NCBI RefSeq assembly: GCF_016906535.1
Contig: NC_057373.1
Span: forward strand, 310,001-374,000
From: Rhizoctonia solani
Lineage: Eukaryota > Basidiomycota > Agaricomycetes > Cantharellales > Ceratobasidiaceae
Length of the DNA: 64,000 nucleotides
Direction of reading: 5' to 3'
Positions within the stretch are counted from its first letter, which is position 1, and every line of letters begins with the position of its first letter. The notes below the pieces were generated by a model that was not told the DNA's origin, did not search any database, and was given only the letters and a program-made list of their open reading frames with translations. Below are positions 39,451 through 53,050 of the stretch, piece by piece. Both the position numbers and the translations under genes were made by a program.

Positions 39451-41416
39451 ATGGACAACAGCGCTTTACGTTTTGGCGGGCTTTCTCCCGAGCTTATTAT
39501 CCAGGTGCTTCACTATTGCGAATCCTCGACTATTCTTAGATTTGGAGCTGTAAGTTACAGTGGGCGTGTATAACATCCAGGAGACATTAACGGGAACCTG
39601 TGAAACAGACTTGCAAATTGTTTTATAATATTGTTACGCGCTCTGTTTCCCTGCAACTTCACTTGGAACTTGAAGCAAATGGACTTGAAATTTTGAATGG
39701 GTCGTTTGAGCGCGAGGCTAGCTACGCTGTAGTTCTAAGAGACCTTCGACGATTTCGCGATGGTACGTATTCCTTCTCAACAACGAGAGTAATCGATGGG
39801 ATGTAACTGGTGTATTAATATTGAAGCTTGGCTTGACCTTGATTTTTCTCGCCCTGTCGAGAAAATGATTGGAAACTCGGAGATGCTTCTATGGGAGCTC
39901 CGAGAGGGATTTTATATTCGCGCCTTTTCACAAAATACCAGAAGGTTTTCCGATACGATCCAATTCATCCCTCTCGATCCTGGTATCCCCGAGCGCTCTC
40001 CTCTTCTTTTCGATTTTGAATTCAACGAATTCACCGCCGATCCAGACCAGGGCCTGCTTGCTATTTTATCTAGGGCCCCCCACATGTTTGTTATTTTAAA
40101 CCTGTCTAGTCGTTCCCGCTAATGACCAAGTTCTTAGGGACCCTCGCATCTATGTCCACCTACGTTCTTCAGATACGGGACTCGCTCACCCGCTCGCAAG
40201 ACACCCTCGACTCACCGCCGAGTTCGATTTCGAACCACCTTATTTTTGGCCTGGCTATTCTATCGAAGTTATGGGACATATAGTTTTGGTAAAGGTTATG
40301 AACATCCACGACTATAGATACGGACTCTTGATCTGGGATTGGAGTTCTGGGGCCCTTCTCAATAGAATCAGTTCCCAAGGTGCGATTTGCGACTTTGCCT
40401 TTTTGGATGAACAGCATCTTGTGGTGTCCTCTGGTAGAGGCTCGAACCAGGCCCATTTAGACACCCTCGAACTTTTGATCTTTGCCCTTTCTAAGGATGA
40501 TTCTGCGCCCACGAATTCGAACGGATACGTACGAGTTGCAGATTTACCAGTCTCGGAACCCGTCTTGCGTCTTGGCTTTCCACCAATCAAGGATTCATCC
40601 AAGTTATCCCATTCCGGATTCTTCCTTCGGGCACAACCTACCCCGGGACGTGCCATGCACACAAGCTCTGCTACATTTGTGTACCCCATGCTACCACTTT
40701 GAGCATGACTTTCTGCTTTCGCGAAGCCGTTTCCGACTTTCAGGGCCCTCCCTACTACCGTGTGTTTATTGATGGTAAATTTATACGTGATCAGTTACGC
40801 ACTATTCCGCAAGAGGGGACAACTAAAGTACTGCCCTGGTCATTATGGGGCAGAAAGGCAACACGATGGTCCATTAATTTGAACGAGCCAGACCACTGGA
40901 TTTGCTGGATGTCTGGCTCGAGATATATCGCCCCATTACCCACTCCACCTTACTACGGTGTCTTTGATTTCTCGCCCCAAGTTGTTCGCCGGTTCCGGGA
41001 TCGATTTTCACAGTCAAACCCATCTGTGCTTGACCATATGGTTGATCTCAATGACCGCAGAACGACCGCTGGTTTCCACGACATAGATCACTTGAGCAGT
41101 ATTTTGGACCGCTTTTCCGCACAATCGCCACTCGAACGTCGATTTTGTGCGTTAACTGTTGGTGAAGATAATCCAAGCGTGATTAAAGATGGCGAGGATC
41201 TTGGATTTAAAGGACGAATCATATCTCAACTTCCTTATCGACTCGTCTTCAGAACGGATAACAAAAAGGGACACGAAGCTTGGCAGATCAATGGGGATTA
41301 TATTATTGGAATCAATGTGAGCTTCCTCTGATTATTGTTTGTTTAAATTGCCTAAACTTGTTCGCCAGACACTAGCAGAATCCGAAAGTTTAGCTATTTA
41401 CAAACTCAACCGATAG
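39451..41416 (+). pseudogene. F-box-like tandem gene, copy 1 (frameshifted)
   Basis: First of three tandem paralogues. Exons 39451-39549, 39609-39762, 39827-40085, 40138-41316, 41369-41416 match the exon layout of copy 2. It begins with an F-box (GLSPELIIQVLHYCESSTILRFGA) and ends with the family tail LAIYKL. Near 40697 one base is missing compared with copies 2 and 3 (between ...TFVYPML and TLSMTF...), so the frame breaks; summed exons are one base short of a multiple of three. An in-frame upstream ATG at 39361 would add 30 residues, but copies 2 and 3 start at the 39451-equivalent position. The long region after the F-box carries propeller-like strands (GLLIWDWSSGALLNRI, VLPWSLWGRKATRW). 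Confidence 0.8.
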
Positions 41417-41907
41417 TCAACTTGCACTTAGGTACTTGCGCCTGAAACTATGAACAGATATTATCACAGATCATGTATTCTTAATCCCACGATACCAACA
41501 TTGAATTTGAATTCCTCGCTATGGAGAATATTTTGAGTGAAGACCTAGTAAAAAGTGCTAGGTTGGATGGTTGCGCTTATGACCTCTTGATGTGAGCCCA
41601 TCCTCATCAAGGACAGGGAAGGTGCGATGCGACCAGGTTAATTATATAATTTAGTCAGTATCTCCCAAAATGGCATAAATGACAGATGACTAAGCCCATG
41701 TGGAGCTCGGCGAGCCTATGGAGAACCGTGCATGCTCCCGAGCGCTCACGAACTCTGGCGTTTTTTGTAGAGTTGCGTCAGCGCACAAATCGCATCATAT
41801 CCCAAATAGACATCGTTTTGCACGTGATCCGAGGCCAGCGGTTAACTTGGCCGAGATCCAACTGATATGCTGATCTTTGGTTTTTGGCTTCGATCGTTCT
41901 CTGACAG
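41417..41907. other. Spacer between tandem copies
   Basis: No gene seen; should hold the promoter of copy 2. Confidence 0.6.
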
Positions 41908-43919
41908 ATGGACCAGGCGAAGACACTGGTTCCTTATTTTTTGAATCTTTCAGACGAACTCATCATTCAGATACTTCACTTTTGCGCCTACATTGATATA
42001 CTTCGATTCGCTGCGGTATGTGCTTTAGCCACCTGACACATACCCCATTGTGGCCATTGATTTTACGCGAATAGACAAGCCAAAGGCACCATGCCATTTT
42101 ATCCAACTCAATCTCATTGAAGTTTCATATTGAACTCGAAGTCAATGGGTTACATGTTGTGGAGGGGTCGAGGAAAGGAGAGGCAACGTACTCGCGCTTA
42201 CTGGAAGAGCTCATATGCTATCGTGACGGTCAGAATTTGAATGTTTCAACTGGATATACTTCTATCGGCGCATTGACAAAAATTACTTTTCTTACTAGCC
42301 TGGCTCAATTTAGAATTGGAAGATCCGATAGAAAGGATTTCGAACCGAGAAATGTTACTCTGGGAGCTGCGCGAAGGAAACTATGTGGTAGCCTTTACCT
42401 CAGAGTCTGATGCCGCGTGGGCTACTGATTCGTGGGGCCCTGATTCGATGCAATTAACACCCATCGGTTCCTTGGAGACACCCCAACCCGTCACTTTTTC
42501 GACTTTTTACAATGAGTTAACTTTAGACTTTGAGCAAGATTTGGTCGCCTTGGTAAAGACCAACCCGGACAAGTATGTTTTAGTTTACCTTATTCAATAT
42601 TCAATATTCACCAATGGTTCTTGTCATTGTGGATAGTAAAATGTCACTCGAGGTCAGACTATGTTCGACTACTACTGGACTCTCCCACCCACTTGCACGG
42701 AACCCTGTCTTTTTCGTTCAAGTCGGCTTCCGGATTCCTGGACCAGGTCATCAAACTTTCACGCTTGAAGTAATCGGTGATATCCTAGTGGTCAGGATTG
42801 CAGAAATTTTAGACTATGAATACGAAATTATGGCTTGGAACTGGAAATCTGGTGCGCTTCTTTGTAGGATAGGATCTATCTCTGGCATAGCAGATTTTAC
42901 CCTACTCGATAGCACGCATTTAGCTTTATTCTCTGTTACCACGGATGAGCAGGGGCCACGATTAATCGCACTCTCCTTGTATTCTATGATTCCCCATACT
43001 CATGATGAAACCGCAACAGGCCCATATTTTTCTGCTATGGAATATGAGAGCGCTCAACCTAGTCTAGTGTTCGAATTTCCAAAGCTAGACGATGCCTACC
43101 AAGTCTTATCGAGGGTCATCATGAGATCAGACCCTATACCAGGGCGGACAACGTACACCAAATCTGCCAGTTTTGCCCATTCGACTGCACTTACTTTGAG
43201 CATAATTATGTCTCTCTCGCATTTCTCTTCCCCAGATATGGATGAAAACTCAGTTCATCTTCGAATCTTTGTCGACGCTAAGTCTTTATTATCTTACCTC
43301 CTGGAGCCCACTGGCCACGAAGATACTGTTGTCATACCATGGGAAGTATGGGGCACGCGTGCCACCCGATGGTTTTTATGCGAAAAGCAAACAACTTACT
43401 GGGTATATTGGACATCCGGCTCTAGGTTTGTTAGGGTTAACGAGAATGCACACTCGGATCTTGATGACCTATCCGTCTTTGATTTCCACCCCCCAATAGT
43501 CAAACGAACTTCCCCTTATAGCAACCGTGACTCTACAGAGGACCAAATGCCTTTATATAAAGAGAAAATGAGGGAAAATGTTTTGAATGGGAGGGGGTTG
43601 CTCGTACCTCATCCTGAGACCCTGGATCCAGATACTAGTGTTCCCCCATCGCTTACCCACACCGTTGGCAGCGATATGCCTACTGTAATTAAGACGGGTT
43701 TCGCTGTCCCGATAGAGTCATGTCTGTCGTATCGAGTCGTCACTAGGCCATCATCTGTACCTCACCTTGAAGATTGGTCGATTGACGGAAGCCATATCAT
43801 CGGTATGATGACTGTAAGCGCATACATCCACTCTGGTGGCGATCGCGAACTCACTAAAATTTCTATAGCAAGTGCAAGGTACTTATGACCAACTTACTGT
43901 GTACAAACTACGAGTATAG
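41908..43919 (+). CDS. F-box-like tandem gene, copy 2 (intact)
   Basis: Five exons (41908-42015, 42075-42228, 42299-42572, 42637-43813, 43869-43919) give an uninterrupted 587-residue protein. The F-box (NLSDELIIQILHFCAYIDILRFAA) at about residues 13-36 is followed by a long region with WD-like strand patterns (YEIMAWNWKSGALLCRIGSISG, VVIPWEVWGTRATRWF, YWVYWTSGSRFVRV). F-box proteins of this plan present substrates to SCF ubiquitin ligases; substrate and role are unknown. It is the only copy of the three with no frame damage, suggesting that it is the one kept under selection. The final short exon (51 bases) gives the tail LTVYKL, shared with the neighbours. Confidence 0.83.
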
Positions 43920-44348
43920 AAAAAGGTTTAGTATAAATGAGATAGATTGTGATCTTTGAGAGGGATTAGCTCACTACGAACGCTACCAAGTCGGGTTAAT
44001 ACCATTTTCACCGAGATTCAACATCTCCCCCTAACTTTGTTTTTGTTTCTATAATTTTGTGTTCAATCTTTTATCCAAGGGCAGCGATATTTGTTTTGAC
44101 AAGCAGCTGTCGTACATGGAACTGATAAGAATGATTGTCTAAGACCATTGTACGGATTGGAATTCTCGTTCTCAAATATTAGCCTAAGAAATTGCATTCA
44201 TAACAAATGAGCAGTGCTACCTAAACAAAGAAAATATCACGAGGTCATAAATCACTTTATATCATCAGAAAATCCCAAAGTAACGTGACCACGGATACCG
44301 TTTCTAAGTTTTACCTCAAGCACCGTGTCCAGCACCATTGTCTACTTC
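43920..44348. other. Spacer between tandem copies
   Basis: No gene seen; should hold the promoter of copy 3. Confidence 0.6.
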
Positions 44349-46333
44349 ATGGCGGATGGAACGTATTCGCCAGATCTACTCGGCATTTTCCCAGACGAAC
44401 TGATCGTTCGAATCCTCCACTTTTGTGATTTCGAAGATATACTTCAGTTTGCAACAGTAAGGAGTTCGTGATTACTTTTTAATTCCTTATCCAGCAAAAA
44501 TCAAGTAGACCAACAGACGGTATTATAATGTTGTCGTCCATACGATTAGCTTGCAGCTGCATGTCGAACTCGAGGCAAATTGTTTGGAAATCATCAAAGG
44601 ATCGCAAAAGAACAATGCAACATACTCGCTTCTGCTTGACGAGCTTGCGCGCTATAGAGATGGTCCGTATGCATAGTATGAATCAATGTCACAATTTTTT
44701 TAAAAATAATAATAATAATCTTGCAGCCTGGCTGGACTTGAAATTCGAAACCCGTTTCAACAATTCTCAGAAGAAAGGGCGCTGCTATGGGACTTTCGCG
44801 GAGGCTACTATGCTGTGGGGTTTACATCCGCATCGACAACCACATCAGATGCCGATTCACTAGAAATTATACCGCTCGACTCTTCTCATGCCCGAAGCAA
44901 GCTCACTCTTCCAACCGATTTCCACGAGCTTACTTTTGATTCGGACCAAGATTTTCTTGTCCTGGCCAAGGTTGATGCATTTAAGTTCGTATCTTTCATG
45001 TTGCGTACTGGCTTGAACTCATGATTCAAGCAGTGATTCATGCCTTAGGATCAACTTATGTTCCATCACAACAGGCCTCGCTCACCCCCTCGCAGAGAAC
45101 CCCATGTTCACTGTCCAGGTTGACTTTCCCATTCCCGACCCGAAAGATGAACCCCAGGCGTTTACTATGGAAGTTATGGATGCCATTCTTGTGGTCAAGA
45201 TTACAGACCCCCGAGCTCGAAAATATGAGCTTATAGCTTGGAATTGGAAGACTTGGGAGCCTCTTCTTAGAGTTGGATCTATTTCAGGCGCTATCGACTT
45301 CTCTTTTCTTCAGAAAACCCATTTGGTGCTGTTTTCTGCTGAAGAAAAGGGGAAAGATTTGCGTTTGATTGAGCTCCTGTTGTACTCGATATCTCCACAG
45401 ATCAGTAAAAGAAAGAAGACGAGTACCCTGTTTCATGCCTCAGATTACGACCATGCTGTTCCGGTGCTAATTCTCAGGTTTCCCGAGCCAGAGAAATCTT
45501 ATACTGTGATGCCCACGATATCCTTTATCAAATCCAATTCTACGCCTGGAAAGACAGTGTACGCCAAGTCCGCTGGATTTGCTCACCCGAGTTCGCCCAC
45601 CCTCGGCGTGTTTCTTTCATTATACAAAAGTCCGAGTCTTCATGCGGATGAAGAGACTGCACGATTTCTAATCGCCATTAGCACTAGGTATATTCTGCTT
45701 ATCTAATCGAACTGCCGGACCAGAAGTGTTCCTCTGTTATACCGTGGGATGAGTGGGGGACGAACGCAACGCGCTGGTTTGTTTCTGATGACAATATATA
45801 CCAATGGGCTTATTGGATGTCTGGCACCAGGCTCATTAGGGTACATGAAAACCCCGTTTCTGTACTTCGCGACCTATCAATTTTGGATTTCAACTCTCGG
45901 ACTATCAGACGATTTGGTTCTAGTAGCTCTGAAAAATCCTTCGGAATACATCAACCCCCCCAAAGCGACGATTATCTCAAGCTTCAGGTTCTTGCAGGAA
46001 AAGGTCTGATCAGATCACTGAGAACAAATCATGCATACCCCAACCTCCCTGAGCTGTTAACGGAAGTGGTCGATAGCGAAATGCCAACCATTATCGTGAA
46101 TGGATTCTTGAATCCGGTAGAGTCACGCCTTCCTTATCGAAAAGTAACTAGAACAAATTTTCTTCCCCGATGCGAAGATTGGGCAATCTATGGGCCCTAT
46201 ATAATAATGATAAATGTAAGTCCATACAATCAATGTAGTAAAAATCGGATGTCTTCATGTTTGCGTCTTCTAGACGATGGATCACGGTCATGTGGGTCTT
46301 GAAACGATTACTACTTACAAACTACAAACTTAG
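44349..46333 (+). pseudogene. F-box-like tandem gene, copy 3 (two frameshifts)
   Basis: Exons 44349-44456, 44509-44662, 44727-44984, 45034-46215 and 46274-46333 keep the family layout; exons 1 and 2 are the same length as in copy 2 (108 and 154 bases). The F-box reads IFPDELIVRILHFCDFEDILQFAT. Compared with copies 1 and 2, one base is missing near 44770 (before ERALLWDF) and a net frame change occurs near 45687 (between RFLIAIST and AYLIELPDQK). Splice sites remain good and the tail TTYKL is present. The LINE is inserted about 200 bases downstream. It is probably a recent pseudogene. Confidence 0.8.
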
Positions 46334-46561
46334 ATCCAATCCAAATACGGAGTCATGATACGCTGTTATTAGGATAGCTTGCACTTGACTGTGGTCTCTG
46401 TTGTTCGGTAGAATTAATAACACCTGATTGAGAGTATTCTTTAAAACAGGGTAGCTTCTTGCGCAACTTCAGGCGAATACAGTAACTTGTGTTTTGTTAT
46501 CGTGGTTGGCTGGTGGGAGTAATACATATCCACGTGACACGTGTCGAGGACGACGACCACC

Positions 46562-48812
46562 ATGACCGACAATCCTGAGCCCAAGGGCAAAGGCATTAGT
46601 TCGCGCTTTTCGAACATTTTGCGTCGTTCTACTCGCTCTACCTCTGACTTGACTGGCATACACGAACACGATATCGCATCTGAATACCCGACTGTTAGAA
46701 AAGTTATCAAAAAACCCAAAACAACGACTCTAATGACTCCATATCTATTTACGCCTCCGATGACTCCGACAAAAAACCTAGAAAAATAGCCAACGTTCCC
46801 AATCGTAAGCCTGCACACAAAAACCCATTCTCTGCCATCCCTAGTGGAGGCACACAAGAGGCAGTCGCTAGCGCGCTAGCCGTAATTGACCGCATTTCGG
46901 ACTACACCCTTAGCCCACCCCCTACAGTTCCTCTCGTCGCAAGCCCGCCGAGAAGCCCTGTCGTCGCAAACGCCGGCATCACACTGGTCATCAGCTCCTC
47001 ACAAGAGTCCGAACAGGTTAGAGATGCCGGCGCGGCGCTGGCGCAACTCACGGAATATACGTTGGACGATGAACCCATCCATAGCCCCCCCAGGATCGCA
47101 CCTGTTGAAATGGAGGCCATATCCAGGCCAGGATCCACTACCCCCACCCGAAACCGCACGAGACCCACCGAAAGACAAGTTACTCCAATGGAAGACTGGG
47201 TCTTCAGCAGTCAAGAACTACACTGGTTCAAACGCCTCGAGGCTGGAGGCTACCCCGACAACGAAGCCCTCGAGCGCTGCATCAAATACTATACCATCAC
47301 CAACCAAGCCATCGCCAACATTATCGAGAACAGGCAACTATACGATAATACCGACGAAGAAACGAGCAGCACCAATGCCTTCATTCAAAAAATCGAAAAA
47401 CTCGGCAACCAAATCTCTTCAATCGCCGAAAACGCGCTTTACAACGGCACGGAAGCAGGACCAAGTCGTCCAGAATCACCGATGAAGCAAGACGAAGAGG
47501 AAGACACATACATGGGCGAACCCGAACCCGGCCCGAACCAACCCAACCCCCTAACCACTGAAATCTGCTGGGGAACCGACGCTAAACCAGGCGAGTGGGG
47601 AGGTTACACCAACCCACCAGCACCAACACACCCAACCATTGCCGATCCCACCCAATCCATGCTCCAGGCGATTTTAACCAAGATGGGGCAGCTCGACGAC
47701 ATCAAGTCCCGACTAGACAAGCTCGAAGGCAAATCGCCGCAGGTACACACTGCACAAACGAGCACGTCTAGAAACAAACACACACCCAACTCAAATCCTG
47801 CCCCAACCGCCAACCCTTCACAATCGCGCCCCAGCTTTGCCAATGTCGCGGCGAAGGCGCCAGCCAAAGCCCCGGAGGTCAAAGCCTCTAACATTGCCGC
47901 TGCCATCAAGAGGGACATCGCCAAACCGGCGCCCGCACAGAGCGACGACAAGAATTTTGTCGTTCGCTTCAAAACTTTACCCGTCACCCAACCTAACCCC
48001 GAAAGCATATTCGTGGCCATGCGGGAATGCCTTGATGCCGCAAACCGCAACCTCGGCAAGGGCAGACTCACCAGAGTCCGGTGGTCACTAAAGGCAAGCC
48101 TCCACCTTTCCTTCTCTAATAATGTCTCCGTCACGGCGATTGAAAACGCCATCCCACTGCTCATGGATCGTCTACGACTCCCTGAGTACGATTTCGGACC
48201 TGAGGTCCCATGGAGCAGACTAGTCGTCACAAACGTCCCCACCGGGATGGGCGGCTCACTGCAACGCATGCGCAACCGCGAGGAGCTAACACAGCTCCTC
48301 AACGAAGCCTTCCCTGACTCCGCCAAATTTGGCTCAGTCAACTTACCCTCGCACCCGACTGGCTAGCAGACCCCGCGCGATTACAAGCCGAGGGACGCAA
48401 TGCCTCTACTGTCTCGTTTGCCTTCGAAGACGCAGGAGGTCTCACCTCGGCCCGTCTAATGAGCTCACCTACCCTATACATTTACGGCAGGAAATGCGAA
48501 ATCAAGAAGTTCAACCCAAAACCCCTACTCCAAACCTGCTCGAAATGCGTCCGCTACGGACACACCGAACGCCAATGCCGAACCAAAAAACCCCGCTGCC
48601 ACAAATGCGGACGTAACAACCACACAACCGAAGAACACAACGCGGACAACTGCCCTCGCTGCATCCGTGACGGCAAAGGCAACCCGTGCGAATGCATTTA
48701 CTGCACATCCTGCAGCCTCCACGGCCATCGCTTCAATACCCCGATTGCCCCAAGATGTCCGAATTCCGACGCCCCATCACGCAAATTGTTGCTAACCGGT
48801 CCGCAAACCGCA
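46562..48812 (+). pseudogene. LINE ORF1, gag-like with zinc knuckles, frameshifted
   Basis: Starts MTDNPEPKGKGISSRFSN only 24 bases into the element. The frame changes near 46700-46780 (from ...TVRKVIKKP to ...ASDDSDKKPRKIANV) and again at about 48340 (from ...AKFGSV to LTLAPDWLADPARL). The last part carries a CCHC knuckle (CSKCVRYGHTERQC) and further Cys/His clusters (CHKCGRNNH...CPRC, CTSCSLHGH). ORF1 proteins bind element RNA in the ribonucleoprotein. No stop separates the knuckles from ORF2, so both lie in one continuous frame. Slippery-site signals for programmed frameshifting are not evident. Confidence 0.8.
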
Positions 48813-51800
48813 ATGACTGAAAGACACTGCATCCAACTTAACGTCGCAGGCTGCAACCCGCGCATGCACGCCCTGCTCAACGAACCCCTATACGCGCACT
48901 TTGACATTTTTATTTTCCAGGACATCTGGTGGGGCCGTATTGGCTCCCAAAAGAACATCGACCCCACTCTTCATAATATTTATGGCACCACTAACTCTAA
49001 TAATTTTTTATGCATCATACCTCCGGGCTTCACCGACGAAAAAGGGCCCAGCGTCGCTATTTATATCCGAAAAGAGCGCAACATTCATGCCCAATTCTCC
49101 AACTGCGTCCCGACTCACCGCGATATCCTCGCAGTTGACCTCTTCCTCGACAACCACAAATTCACCATCGTCAACGCCTACGCACACGGAAAAGAGGCAC
49201 ACAAAACCATAAATCACCTCACTAACGAAATCATACCTATCGATCGACCTCTCATCCTCACCGGCGACTTCAACCTCCACCACCCAGACTGGGCCCTAGA
49301 CGGTTCCAAATGGAAAAACAGACACCCGAACCAAACGGAAAGGGAGTTTAGAGATTACGCTGAGTTCAACGATCTTACAATTATGAACCACACCTCGCAC
49401 CCCACCCGCATTGCATCTAACCCCGCTTCCAACTCCATTATCGATCTTACGTTTCTTAACAATAGGGCCGTCGAGGCGTGGCCCGACTTCAACTGGGAAG
49501 TAGACACGCCATCGACCGGCAGATCATGCGGCTCGGACCACATGGCCATCACATGGTCAATCCAGCCGTTCGATCAAGACGAACCTGTCGAAGAAGCGAT
49601 TCTCACGTCGCACAGGCCAATCGACCCCAAGCGGGAGGACAAATGGGTCGAAGCATACGCCAAAGCCCTCAAGAAATTTGACCTCCCCGAAGATCCCAAT
49701 ACCGCCGAAGACGCCGACTTGATCACGGGGGCGATCCTGGAGGCCATGTCAACCGCGACGATCAAAACGATGCCCGACGGCAACAAGAAAAAGAAAAGTA
49801 ACGGACCGCCGCGATCCCCATGGTGGAACGCCGAGTGCTCAGGCGCGCTCAACGATCTCAAACATAACCCCGAGAACCGCACCCGAGAACAACTTCGCTC
49901 AACGTTACGCGGCGCCATCAGACGCGCACGTCGAAGCCACGGAGATCGTATACTCGCCGAAATCCGCACGTCCAAAGTCTTCGAGTCGCTCAAATGGTTC
50001 CAGGGGAAGCGCCGGTCCTTACTGCCCCCGATCAAAAGCCCCGATGGAGGCCTCACAGCCACACACCCGCACCACAAAGCCAAAAACCTGGCTAAGCAAT
50101 TCTTTCCGTCTATTGCCAACCCTAATATATCTCTACACCCACTAGGAATCAGGGCCATGACCAAACGCCCATTCCAGGAGATATCCACAGACGAAATTGC
50201 CAATGCCATCAAATGCACTTCCAACAAATCCTCCCCTGGCGCATTTGGCTCAAACTACAGGCTCCTCAAATGGGCCTTCTGGTGCGACACTAGTATCTTT
50301 GTCAACCTATTCAACCTCTGTTTGAGAATTGGCTACCATCCCTCAGTGCTGCGTAACTGCGTCATCGCCCCCATCCCAAAGCCCCGTCGCCAAGACATGT
50401 CCCTACCCAAAAACTATCGTCCCATTGCTTTACTAGAGACGCTATCCAAACTTCTAGAGAAGGTTATCACAACTCGAATCACCTTTGAGGCTGGCAAGCA
50501 CTCGCTCATCCCACACAGCCAGTTTGGGGGTAAAGACATCACCTCTTGCACCGACGCTGGGTTATGCATGATCCACGACATCAAAACTCACTGGAAGTCC
50601 AACCACAGGGTCTCTCTTATCACCCTGGACGTGTCCGGATACTTCAACAACGTGGATCACAGGAGGCTAATTTACACTCTGGATCGCATGGGGTACCCCA
50701 ATCAAATTTGCAATTGGCTCAGATCTTACCTCAGCCATAGAACTGCACAATTTAGAGTGGACGGTCACCTCTGCCCTCCTATAGCCCTCCCACCTGTGGG
50801 AATTCCCCAAGGTTCTCCTCTATCCCCCATTTTATCCTCATTATACTCCACCCCACTCCTCATTGCTGCACAAGACCCACACGCACAGTCCTTTGCCTAC
50901 ATAGACGACTTCACCATTTTGGCGTGGGGGAAGTCTCATGAGTATAATGTGGCTACAATGCGGCGGATAGCCACTTGTGTGTCTCACACAGCCTCCCAAC
51001 TTGGCTTAGAATTTGAAATTGATAAGTCTGACTTAATACATTTCTACCGCCACTCTAACCACTCTTCCAACCCCAGTCTTCATCTTACCCTGAATGGCAA
51101 GAACTATACCATACTGCCCCAAGGATGCATTCGTTGGCTAGGATTCTACTTAGATAGGAAGCTCACGTTCAAAGAGCATATCTCTAACTCCACCAACAAA
51201 GCCAAAGCCATCATAGCTGGACTAGGAATGCTAGCCAACACACAGCGCGGACTTACCATCAAACACGCGCGCATCCTATACCTCACCTGCGTCATCCCAA
51301 TCCTTACATATGGATCCCCTCTGTGGTTTCTGGGGCGCAGACAGAAGTCGTTGCTCGAACCGCTTAGGAAGGTCCAGAACCAAGGACTGAGATGGCTTCT
51401 TGGAGCCTTCAAAACCACTCCTATCCCCTGTCTTGAACACCTAGCCTCCATCCCGCCCATACACATCACGTGCCAGAAGCTTATCATGAACTACTCGGCT
51501 AAACTTAGAACCATCCCCAAGTCATCCGAAGTTGCTAAACGTCTCCCAGCGTCATGGGACACGCATACACCTACCCTTAACAGCAACAGGAATAACAAGG
51601 CCGAGAGCTTACAATCCCCCATCCACTTCATCGCATCACATAGTCACCCACACATTGAGTTCGTCTCAACGCATATCAACCACCCGTCCAATCCAGCAAT
51701 CCCGTTCCCTGATCAAATCAAAATCAAGGACACCTCCGACGGCCTCAAACGCGACGAATACCGCGACAAAATCCTATCCGAAATTAGCGTACTGGAAGAT

Positions 51801-52735
51801 TGTCATGCCAGCGTTCTTGGCTATTCAGATGGGCACGCGGCGGTGTCCAATGGCATTCGGAAAGTCGGCGTCGGCTACGTTATACGAGCCGGAAAAAGGA
51901 CTTTGTCATCGTCGTCGATTGGAATCGGACCGCGAGCGAACATATACGATGCGGAAATGCTGGGAATTCTCTTAGCGTTCATGAAAGCTAAACAAATAGC
52001 CGAAATCCAAGGATATCGTAAAATACGAATATACTGCGATAATCAAGCCGCTGTTAGATCCATTGCCGACCTATCTCGACACCCGTGCCAGTTCGCCTCC
52101 AGAGTTTTCGTCCCCGCCGCCAAGGCATTCGTAGAGGGACACCCCGAACGATCCATTCATATCACCTGGACGCCCGGGCACAACGGAGTCGAAGGCAACG
52201 AAACAGCGGACCGGCTGGCGAACGAAGGAGCTAGAGTTACTCCGACCCCTATATTCAACCGCACCATCACGTGGGCTAGAGAACAAGCCACACGGAAGAC
52301 CGTACGATCTTGGAAGAAAGCGTGGCACGATCACACCGAATCCAGAATTAACTCCAAATACTACATACCCCGCCCCCCGCCCTAAAGCTACACCCGATCT
52401 TTAACACCAGTAAGCTGGGCAGGGACCTCGAGTGCCGCCTCGTGCAGTACCTCACGGGGCATGGACATTATGGAGAGTACCACGCCCAATTCCATCACGA
52501 CGTCGACCCCAGGTGCGCTTGCGGGGAATCGGACGAGACCATATTTCATTTAACCACCTCCTGTTCCGCTACGGCGGAACACAGGGGGATACTTAGTGAG
52601 TTTTCCACCAATATTAATGATCCCACACTGTTTGGCTCCCTTGCAGGTCTCGAAGCAGTTGCAAAGTTCATCGCCAGGACGGGCATAGGACGAAGACGAG
52701 GAGGCCCGCAGGCAACCGCTCAAACCATGTAGTAT
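48813..52735 (+). pseudogene. LINE ORF2: endonuclease, reverse transcriptase, RNase H; frame break near the end
   Basis: From the ATG at 48813 (inside a longer frame open from 48342) the protein shows an apurinic-type endonuclease (IQLNVAG, FIFQDIWW, LTGDFNLHHPDW, GSDHMAI), a reverse transcriptase (GIPQGSPLSPILS and the catalytic YIDDF at about 50897-50911) and an RNase H (YSDGHA with Asp near 51826, NIYDAEMLGIL, CDNQAA, TPGHNGVEGNETAD). The usual QEPW of the endonuclease is QDIWW, so the glutamate position holds aspartate. At about 52375 one base is missing in a C-rich stretch compared with the truncated copy at 6242, giving an early stop at 52385; the tail frame continues from 52386 to 52735. 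Confidence 0.88.
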
Positions 52736-53001
52736 ATACGCCCTTAAGGCCGCCCCACCATCCCCGCCCCTACGGCCTCTACCCCGAGTTAGGCCTTAAG
52801 CCACCTGTATGTCGCCACGCGACCTTTTCCTTTGCTCTCTGACCGTGCTACGATCTCGTTTGGTTTCTTGTCTTCTTCTTCCTGTTTCCTTCTTGCGTTT
52901 CTCCTTCTCCCTCTGTAGCTTTCACGGTTCGGTGTTTTCTTCTGTGAGCGGTTTGCCTAGTTCGCATGTAGCTCCCGTATTGCTTATATATGGAAATGTA
53001 C

Positions 53002-53002
<1 letters not shown>

Positions 53003-53049
<47 letters not shown>
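53003..53049 (+). repeat. Pure poly(A) tail of the LINE, 47 bases
   Basis: Forty-seven A without interruption directly before the right target duplication. An uninterrupted tail of this length points to a recent insertion. Confidence 0.95.

Positions 53050-53050
<1 letters not shown>

Larger units (their letters stand above)
46538..53049 (+). mobile_element. Full-length Tad-like LINE (non-LTR retrotransposon)
   Basis: A 6.5-kb element bounded by perfect 13-base duplications CATATCCACGTGA (46525-46537 and 53050-53062; the A before each could extend them by one). It ends in 47 uninterrupted A. It encodes a gag-like ORF1 with zinc knuckles and an ORF2 with apurinic-type endonuclease, reverse transcriptase and RNase H, the order of the fungal Tad clade. 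A second, 5'-truncated copy lies at 6242-6973. Despite the fresh ends, ORF1 shows two frame breaks and ORF2 one near its end, so this copy is probably not autonomous unless the breaks are assembly errors. Confidence 0.95.

Noticed and set aside
47604..48341. Long minus-strand open frame
   Set aside because: It is the antisense of the LINE ORF1 coding region, which has matching domain content on the plus strand.
48330..48350. Programmed -1 frameshift between the two LINE frames
   Set aside because: No heptameric slippery sequence or obvious downstream structure; a simple indel explains it.
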